This document shows positions 11,351 to 21,100 of a stretch of DNA of 64,000 nt, one piece after another (within the stretch, counting starts at the first letter, position 1; every line of letters begins with the position of its first letter). Position numbers and translations under genes: made by a program. Origin of the DNA: Spongilla lacustris (Eukaryota; Porifera; Demospongiae; Spongillida; Spongillidae). The DNA is taken from assembly GCA_949361645.1 (NCBI GenBank), contig OX442425.1:7974642-8038641 (forward strand). Direction: 5' to 3'. The notes under the pieces are model-generated. The model did not search any database, was not told the origin of the DNA, and worked only from the letters and a program-made list of their open reading frames with translations.

Positions 11351-12035
11351 CTAGTGTCCCTTTGCTATTGAATCCCGAATTTTTCTGGCAGATTCCTCAG
11401 CCTTCAGCTTGTCTGTAGTATAGACAAATGATTAAAAAATAAAACGAACAACACAAAACAAAACAGAGCACCAAATTACGTCAGCCATGATATACTGGGG
11501 TCTTTAGGAAAGGAATTATGAATATGTCCATCAGTCGGGTCCCCAGACTAACATTGAACATGGTACATGTCGCCTGTTACTAGGTTCAATATTATTATAG
11601 GATGCCAAAATATACCAGTGCATGTATGGCAGGCTTCAAGACCTATCACGTAGTACAATTAGCAGGACTGCATCCACAGTAGTGAACCAATCCGTTGCGT
11701 AATCGGAACAGACCCCTTGAAAGATGGACATCAAAAGCGTTGCCCCATTTGCTGCCTTGGCAATATATCAGTGCTACGTTACTAGAAATAGACATGTGAC
11801 AAGTCCCACATATTTATTGGCTAACTTCGCAGCTCCAAAAAAAGAAATATATATCCAGATACCTCAAATCCTTTTAATCTCGCGCCGTTAACGTCAACAA
11901 CTTACTATTCTTTCTGTATCCATACACAATGCCCAGAGCTAGCATCGAATATCTCGAAAACTATACAGAAGTGAGATAAAAGAACAAAGAAGCTAGAGAA
12001 CTAAGGCATACCTTTATGAGCGGTGAAACAGTCAT
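11351..12035 (-). CDS. ATP5ME: ATP synthase subunit e (mitochondrial F1Fo), three exons, short form
   Basis: Exons 12035-12012, 11960-11906 and 11412-11351 join in consistent phase (24+55+62 nt) to 46 residues. The N-terminus, MTVSPLIKFSRYS then ALGIVYGY, matches the conserved start of metazoan subunit e (VSPLIKLGRYSALFLGVAYG in human), the membrane segment carrying the GxxxG-like motif used for ATP synthase dimerisation. The second half is a charged helix (KLKAEESARKIRDSIAKGH). Donors are AAG|GTATGC and A|GTAAGT, acceptors tatag and tacag. The human protein is 69 residues, so this one is about 20 shorter after the membrane helix; a missed exon in the 493-nt second intron is possible but I saw none. 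It is divergent from the CYB561D-like gene, with start codons 145 bp apart. It would act in the inner mitochondrial membrane. Confidence 0.85.
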
Positions 12036-12180
12036 TGTTGTTTGGGGCGATGCTACAACTCTAATTAACGCACCTCGACTGGACGAGTAATACTTGTGGT
12101 TAATTAATACATTGAATCGTGTTATTGTTCATTTGTTCAACACGGTGTAGTGCTACAATACATCAGAACATCTTTTCGTC
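12036..12180. promoter_or_regulatory. Probable bidirectional promoter between ATP5ME and the CYB561D-like gene
   Basis: Only 145 bp separate the two divergent start codons, so both 5' UTRs and the core promoter must lie here or overlap. No clear TATA box was identified. Confidence 0.55.
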
Positions 12181-15100
12181 ATGTCTAAGAGAGCAAGAAA
12201 AGACTTCAAAACCGGTCTGGAGAAAGTAGGAGAGTTTTTTGAGTCCACTGTAGAAACACATATGGGTACGCTGGTTTTATTCACTACAAGTTTACATCTA
12301 TTGCCCTTTTGATTTTAGAAAGTGTGAAAGTAAGCCAGCAGCGCAGCAAGATCGGCATGGTTTTCGGCGCCATACCACATCTTGTGGCCCTGGTTTTTAC
12401 TGCTGTTATAGTATGGATCGCCAAGCCTAGCAGCGGTAAGTGAAGTACTAAATACTAGTAGTGTACCAACCAGCAGTTTTTAAAAGACTATTCCTATACA
12501 GCTGTACTAGCTAACATAGAAAGTTTATTTATTCGTAATTACGGTATCTTTGTAACGAGTGGTGCAGGCGAGGGGACATGCATTCACTATGTGGTAATGG
12601 AGAGACTGCTGATGACCAGAAGAGTTAAGAGGGTTCACCCCTGCCCACTCCTGTCCATCCTGCCCCGCCCCTGTACATCCTGCCCCGCCCCTGCCTCTAT
12701 TACTTGAGAATTATCCAGGTGGAAAAGAAAATTTTAAAACTGCAACCACGTATCTTTTGCTCTGCTAATCTGATTTTAACAAGCTTTTTGGTACTATGTA
12801 GTTAGATCCTTGCTCTAATGCTTGTCAGAGGTCCAGTCCAAATCCAGATTTGGTTTTTAAATTAAGGTCCACAACAGCATCAAGAAGTATATTATGATGT
12901 TGCAGTCAAATTAAGCGGAAATATCGTGGTCAATGCACTATTTTTTTGATCTGCAAAATTGAAATGAAGTTTTCCCCCCTGCTTCAAATTTGTTTTTAAA
13001 TGATTAATTATTTAAATTCAATTTTATTTGGTACACCAATTTCATTCCACTGAAATTGGTTTCTATGGGATATGCCATATTTTTTCTATGTTCTACTCTT
13101 AAATAAACCATTTCTAAAGTTGTTTACCCTTTCTGCATTGATTAAGTGAGCATATTCATAGTGGTTTGCAACTACATGTGGCCATGTAAACACTTTAGAA
13201 ACATGTATCTCAAGAGCAGAACACATGCAATTATCTCATATTTCATAGAAACTGATCTCAGTGGGGGAAAGTCAACGTGGTACCAAATAAATAATCATTT
13301 TTTTTACTTGAAAATTTGACAGCGAGGGGAAACTGTCGCAGATTTTAAAAGCTCTCTATCAGTGCGTGGACCTTGATATTGCCTTTTAATTTGACCACCA
13401 CATTGCAATATATACCTTCCTCGATGCTGTTTTGGACATTCAATTAATGCCTTGGCCAAAATATCAATTGAAAGTTATGTGGTGCTATTTATGCTGTAAG
13501 CATGCAGCGGTACCCCCTGGATGCAGACCATTAGATCATGGGTGGCGACTCTAGGCAGTACAAGTCTTTATTACTGTCGTGTTCGTCATGAGCCAATTAA
13601 AATGCATTGTTGCTTCAGGGATTGGGGGGGGGGGGGGGGGGGGGGAAGGGGAGGGGGGTTAGTCATCAGTTGGTCCCAGGCAAATTCTAGTACTGAATCT
13701 ATAGATTTTAAATGCAGTGGTACCTGGATAAGATCCACTGCAGTACAGTAGCGGCTCACAAAATGCGACAGTTAACACCTCACAAAATGCGACTCTAAAG
13801 CACATTCATTTCAACCTCAAGTAAACTGTTAGTTTGCACGAGATGCCCCACGGAGGGGTTACTAATGAGATTCACGTTGTGACCAAAGTATCAACAAACC
13901 TCGACTGTGTCAACCTGTTGTTTGGATCCTAAGATTTTCTCAAGAGATAGTTTCCTGGTGTACACGTAGCTACGTAATCCGCCCCTTTTCTAATACACGG
14001 CTGTTTCAATGCATTGAAAAGAGCGACATTTAGTTTGTTTACATTTACGCCCACAAAATTTTTGAAATACAGCTGTAGTGTTACGTCACTCCATAGTAAC
14101 CAAAATGAGCGATTTTGGCCGATGGAATGTGCTACTTTTCTATAAAAGAGAACGCCTTGGAAGCTCTGGAACAGATTTAACAAAAGGTTCCACCTATGCA
14201 ATACGCGATAATATTGGGATTGCGTCTGATAAAGCTTTCCAAATATAGTGATTATGCTATAAACGGAGTAACCTGGTTTGAATGGGACCTACACAATGGC
14301 AGTTTACAGAACGTAAGAAGTTACAGTGGGGCAGTGGCTTTTATGGATAATTTCCATATTGGTTGGTCTTTGTTTATCTTCTGCCGCCAAGTGTTGGGTC
14401 ACCATACGAGCCGAGTAACGCCAAACGCAAAACTGTCAAGAAACGTGTACGCAAGTACGACCAGCATGCAGTATATTGTGGTCACTACATATACAAAAAA
14501 CGAAACTTCACACAAAATTGTATCACTTCGATTTCTTTGCCCTCTTGATTGGTGGTGGCCTTGCATCCACATTATCAGGAGCTATAGTGATTAAGTGTTC
14601 TTTCACTATAAACTTCAACCTTTCTACTGGATTCCGAATATTCCTATAAGTGATGCCCAGAGAATTGAAACGAGCATGGATGGATTCGGATCCTTGCTCT
14701 CCAAGCAACCCAAATCCTACACCATATGACTGAATAAATTCTACAGCATGCTCTTCCAGCATGTGCATTTTTATGGGGATGGTTTCTTCTGGAAAGGTTG
14801 ATCGAAAGTACTTCATAAAGGCAGCAATAGCTTCACCTGCATGTTAGATATACATAAAAAAGTGTATCTTATATGCATACATGGTATAAGATTACCTAGT
14901 TCACAACACTTTGCCTCTGATACAAAGTTCTGGTCATATATGTTGTGACATGTTGCTAAATGAGTGAAGGCTGTCTTCATCTTACTTCCGACTTCTATGG
15001 CTTGTGGAACAAGAGCAGGTAGCTTGGCTTGTGCCACCTTCACTATAGAAGAGCACAAGGTCTCCAGATTGGCGGGCTGCAGATATATAATTTGTAATGT

Positions 15101-18100
15101 AATGTTATTATGAACATTAAATTACCTGCAGTGTTTTGTGGATGTGATTTCCAACAAAAGTACCTCCATGGTACTGTTGGCGATGAACCCCAAATGATTG
15201 GAGTGCTACATCCAATTCTTTGAAAAATGGACCATCACTTTTCTTAAGATCTTTTTTAACTGCTTTTTGTAGAGTGCATATCTTGTTTTGCTGTTTTAAT
15301 AATTAGTATACATTCACCTCAATACAATATACACAGACAATGTAATGCATGCAAGCAACGTACTGCTGTTTTAATGTCCTTTTTGAGTTTTGCTGATTGA
15401 CGATCTAAGCCATCAATGATGGCACTTGATTGACCTACAGCCACTGATACAAATGTTTTAAACTGTGTAATTAATGTCCGTTTCTCCTCTTTTTTATTTA
15501 CATCTTCACTTAGTGTCTGGATCTGTTTTACTAAATTGACAGATTTTGTGTAGGATGATGCAGTGTCTAATGCATGCTCATCGCAGGAATAAATTGCTAG
15601 GGTCAAGTCTAGCTTATGACACTCATCTTCTAAAATGTTGAACAGTTTTACAAAGATACCCTGAGTTATATGCAACCCTGGTAAACAAACCTGTAAATAT
15701 AAGGTATACTTAAAAGAATAAGTACTATACAGATAGGGTGATCTTACTTGTGCTAAAGGAATCTGAATAATGGGTGGTGAAATACAATTGAAAAACTCTT
15801 TAGCTTCCTCAATGTTGCCTCCAGAATTTATAAATCTCTGGTTCCAGGATATAATTGACTCAATGGACCTCTTTGAGCTAACTCCTCTGATAGAAGGGTC
15901 CACTTTCATCTGTTTGCTAGTAATTTCACAAAATGGACATGGATGTCGTCCTGATGAAAATATTTTGTTATTTGCGTACAACATACATTATAATAACCCA
16001 CCACTGGCACCTGAGAATCCATATGCTTTACTGATAAACTCATAATCACCGCAGAGAAAAAGACGAAATGAATAATCCCTACATTAGGTGCAACTGTAAC
16101 AATTATTTGAACAATACATGCATGTACATACCTCCAAGTCATGCTTTCAATGAACTTAATTTGTGTCTGGTATCGATTTAAGATCATGTGTAGATTCATG
16201 TAACTGTCACTAGCTTCAAAACATGAGAAGACACATGTGTTTTGAACTGAATTTGGAGAGATGGTATTTACAATTTGAAAATTAAATTTAAAAGATCCTC
16301 CACCCTTGTCTCCACCTATTTTCACCCAAATTTCAGTTGCAGGAATTATACCATTGTGCCATGTGAGTCTTCCATTTCTGTAACCAATAATCATGGTAAA
16401 TTGTTCATTAATGCTATAATTATAATTATACATGTATATACCTGTGATTTTCCTCTAGCAGTTGTACTATCTTTTGTGACAAATCAGGAATAAATGCATG
16501 AGGTGCACCTCGTATTTCTTCTCCATCAGTAAGTGGAAATGATAAGGGACAAAGTTCTGCATCAAGGTTTTCACCAACTAGGCTATTGGCAACATCACGC
16601 ATTATCTTCTCACTTCCTAAATTGATTCCCGATCCTTTAAACCACCTATTATTAGAAAAAAAAAGTACATTAACATAAGAAAATAGCTTACAGCAATTTA
16701 CCTCCGAAGATCTCTGATCTTGTTCCATGGTATTGCAAGTTCAGCTTTAATTGCTAATACTTGCTGTGCTCCAATTTCGTTAATAATCCCTGCATCCTTT
16801 AGCAGTTTTGCTTTCGCATCTTTGTTTAAAGATTTGATCTCTTCAAATAGAAGGGCAGATGATTCATTGGCAGTAAGAATGTTGCATATCTTCTTTGCTT
16901 CATTACATCTGCGTTGCAATGTCCTCCTGCTTGCAGTATTCATTAATTTTCTAGGCTTTGTAACTCGCAAAAAGGTGAGAGGCTATATTGTAATAGAGAA
17001 ACAAATAATTACATTTAATTTAAGATATGAGCAAAACATTACTTGTCCTCCAGTAGGAATGTTAATAACATCAGGGTCTTGGCTGTTAGACAGAAGTTGA
17101 TGTATAACTGATGCCACTGATGTTTCAGATTGTGATTGTGTAATGTCAGATTGAATAAATGGTGTTATATTAGAATATAATTCTGGCTTTTCAGATGAAT
17201 TAGGGCACAATAGTTCAGGTGAGGATTGTGATGAATATGAAACTATAGTTGGAGGTGAAAGTCCTGTAGACATGTGAAAAGGGGGACATGATTGTGATCT
17301 TGCAACAACAGTTACATGTACGGGAGAATGAATGACAGGAACATAAATAGGAGATCCTTGGGATACATCAAAATGAGCGTATAAGGGTGGCGATCCAGGT
17401 GATATGAAGGTTGATGCTGAAGGTGGAGAATCTACATGTAGTTGTGTGGATTCTGGTGAATAGATGGCTGCAACTGAATGTTTGCAAGGAGAATTTAATG
17501 ATGTATCAAACTGGCAAGATTGTTGGTACTCAGTTGATGAAATAGAAGATACTGAATTTGGAGGCAATGATGGGAAAACTGGATTTAAATCTGGAGAGCT
17601 GGCTGATATATTCAGTCTTGAAACTTGAAAAATGGATTGAGATTCTGGAAAATGCAATTCAGAAGAATCAGATGATCTCTGTTCCAGGCACATTGACAAA
17701 CATGGCATGCTGGAAGACCCTGGTTGTGTATCTAAATTGTCATATTCAGTGCAATCAGCCGTAAATACTGTTCTTAGCAAACGGATAATAATGTCAGGAG
17801 CAGGTTTGAGTGTTGATGGTGTAAGCATTTCTGCATTACAACAGGGACATTGACAGCTTCCAGATGATTTTACCAGCTTTAAAAGACATGGTGCACAGAC
17901 TACTTTTCTGCATGGGAGCTCTAATGGATGAACTAATCTGCCAAAGCAAAGTGGACACTTCAAATAGGTAGATATGTTTGCACAAATGGGAGGATTAGAG
18001 TTGGTTAGTAAAGGTGAAATAGTATCCAAGTGTTCTATCAGCATTGCAGGTGTAATGTTTGAGGATGCTTGTAATGCTTTGCTTTTTTTAATTTTTTTTG

Positions 18101-21100
18101 GATTGCCCCCTCTTCTACATGACTCAAAATACTGGCATACCTAAATGTACAGAGGTTGTATATAGCATTATTTACATGCATGCATGCACCAGTGTATACC
18201 TTGCAACTTTCATTGTGAGCCTCCCACTGATGCACCTTTATAAAACTTCTATAAGGTTTGCCTGAACTTCTGGAAGTTAAAATCTGAGTAATTGCTCTTT
18301 TGCAATTGCTACAAAACGATGCAGGGTGAATTAGATGATCATCCTTACTTATATCCAGTCCAAAGGCTAATTGCAACTCGTTAGCGAATTGTACACAGGT
18401 GTATGTGACTGCTCTGTACTTTAGCTTTGCACCAAACAGTCTCCTACCACATACCCTGCAGTGTTTATCTAGTTCAGTACGATGAAACTCCATTGCGTTA
18501 CTCGAGTATTCGTAGAATTCAGTCCGCTTTGTCGGCAAGTACAAAGTAACCCAACGCTTGCAGTATGCAGTAGAATGTTGAGAGAAGCCCGTACAATTGA
18601 ATATGTATGCGCAACTTACACCTGTAACTTCTGAACAAAATATAAGCACGACAGATCTCCACCCCTTTTCTGAAACTGAACGCACGTGACTATACACTAC
18701 GACCGAAAAAGTAACATATTAAAGGCTTATTGGGTTATCTGAGACATTATCCAGCTAAAGGAACGCTTAAAGCTAACAAGTATGGGAAAACATAGGATTG
18801 TTGTGCATAGTTCGTACAAAAATAAGAACGCCAAAAGTGGCTTCGTTAATGAGCACAAAATAGCAGTTAATGAGCATTAATTATGCGTGTTCTAATTATT
18901 GAACTAAATGTCGCGCGGGAAACAGCCGTGAATATTTCATTTCCTTCTCTGTGCCCTGCCTACCTGTACTTCTTACTGCACGCTCACTTCCTTTGTCATA
19001 ATAAGAGGTTCAACCTTGCTTTGTTACCTTGGTGGGGGGGATGGACACAACCTGAGTACCCAACCCAAAGAAGGAAACTTTCACTATGTAGTACACTGTT
19101 CCTTCAATTTTACCTCACGTCTTCACTTTCTTGATGATACACATGCACTCGCGTTCTCTTGGTTATGCACCTTGGTTCAGCATCTGATCATGTAACACCT
19201 CAGGTTAAGAGGAGGTATACATTAATATGGATGTACCTGGAATATCAGACTCGCTGCAAGGCTCAGAACATTGTCAATCATCTAAATTAGGTGCATTTTA
19301 AGGGAAGGGAGGAGTGCAGTAATCCTAATCCCACCATACCACGATAACTCATCTTAGTTTTGGCAATGAGCACACCTTTTTCTGCTGTGCAAGGATGAAA
19401 AGCACGACACAAGAAAAAGGTAGTGTGCAGGCGTCTGCAACATTATGATAAATGTGTATGGTACCATACAAATTGTAGCTGCAGCATTACATGTCAAAAA
19501 TGGGACACCTGAAAATGCTTTATATGTAGGGCAGCTTTGCCAACCATTCATACAGAGAACACAGATCAATTGCGTTCAGGTCACTGGCTCATTGAGGCAG
19601 ATGGACGTTGCGGACAAATGTCTGTGGAGTACGATCAGGTTAGGCTGGCTGCCACGGGGATCTAAGCTACATGTAGTGCTGCTTCTTTGTATGTGTAGGA
19701 ACCATATACACTTGTGCATAGCTCTACATGTAACTAACTTGCTCAGGTACTGTCTGTCAGGCTGTGTGCATGAGTACTTAAAAGATGGTGGTAACAGCTG
19801 CAAAGCACACAATATAATTACTTAACCGCTTAGAATAATTTAAATCTAATTGAACTGGTAGTATTTGCCTAAGTACTGTAACATGTCCAAAAAATGAAAT
19901 GGTTAGTTAACTGTAATCCTGAGCTATAGTGATTTAAAAGCGTTGCGTTCATTCGTGGACACCCGGTATATACATACAACACACAATTGTCCAAAAAAAA
20001 AAATCATTCACTTACCTCGTAGTTTCACACATATGATTCCAAAGTACAGTGAGTGTGATGCGTATGACTGCCTGCGTACTTTATTACTGCCGCGATAAAA
20101 GTGATCATTCATTAGAAATAGTGATCCCCGTTCCGAATTCTAATTAGTGAGCACTTTAGAAGTTGCATGCGGCATGGCCACGGATACTCATAGGAAGAAG
20201 AAAAGAACGAATCTCAGCATTCAAGAAAAGAAAAGATTGTCTGAAGAAATCCGAGATGGTAAACCGGTACGTGATGTGGGGAAGAAGTATGGTATAAGCC
20301 CATCACAAGTGTACAGGATTCTAAGGAACAAAGGTTCTCCTCCTGTGCGATCACGTGATGTACCTTTACACTCTAAGATAGGAGTAAATAAGGCAAAGTT
20401 TCCTATCATTGACCAAGCAGTCTTTGAATGGTTTTGTGCAATGAGAACTTTTCGTCGAGGCAGTACATATAAACTGTTGCCAATCTCACGAGAATTAATT
20501 AAGGCACGCGCCAAGCATGAAGCCAAGGTTCGTAATATTGTAACGTTTAAAGCATCTGATGGGTGGTTCGCTCGCTGGAGGTGGCGATATGTCGTAGGGA
20601 AACGTGTTCGCTTACAAGGTGAAGCTGCCGATGTAGATCTGCCTGCTGTTGAACTAGAGATGCAGCGTCTTAGGGAATCACTTAGCAAGTATCCTATTGA
20701 TAATATCTTTAACATGGACGAAGCAGCGCTATTTTTCAGAGCATTACCCAATAAGTCGTATTTGATGCATGATGAAGGCGATCCTCGTAAGGCAGGTCGA
20801 GGCTGTAAAACTATGTCATCAAAAGAAAGACTTACTCTTATTTTGTGTGCAAATGCAACAGGTAATCGGAAAATAGTACCTGTTGTGATAGGATCGGCAA
20901 AAAAGCCTCGCTGCTTTCAACACACGCAACCCTGTATCCCATACTTTCATCAGAAAAACGCTTGGAATGATATGAAGAATTTTGTCAAGTGGTGGGATGA
21001 GGTTTTTTTACCTGATATTCGTGTGTGGACTAAGGATCCTGTTGCACTTTTGATGGATGGGTTTTCAGGACACGATAGAAATGTTAAGGACCCTAATGGT

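Larger units (their letters stand above)
13996..18930 (-). mobile_element. RAG1-like (N-RAG-TP type) transposon, 4935 bp, with 12/23-spaced ends
   Basis: The uninterrupted right arm of the host pogo element reads cttttctaatatttcattt. In the left arm the same sequence is split into cttttctAATA, a 4935-bp insert, and AATAtttcattt, which defines the borders and a 4-bp duplication (13992-13995 and 18931-18934) by direct comparison. The insert starts CACGGCTGTTTC and ends with its reverse complement. A second shared block, GCGACATTTAGTT, follows at different distances at the two ends. It carries one gene on the minus strand. The flanking 526 bp (right of the stop) and 437 bp (upstream of the start) are too short for a RAG2-like gene. 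Confidence 0.93.

Noticed and set aside
13996..14522. Possible RAG2-like gene in the remaining part of the RAG1-like element
   Set aside because: Only 526 bp without a coherent frame; the short plus-strand frame at 14196-14594 overlaps the end of the transposase gene and has no kelch-like motif.
19445..19825. 126-codon frame mirrored at 22440-22742
   Set aside because: The two lie in the inverted arms of the pogo element; openness is shared by descent of the repeat and no domain is visible.
20147..20173. GTG start nine codons upstream of the pogo transposase ATG
   Set aside because: Non-ATG starts are rare in animals, and the ATG at 20174 precedes the DNA-binding domain with normal spacing.
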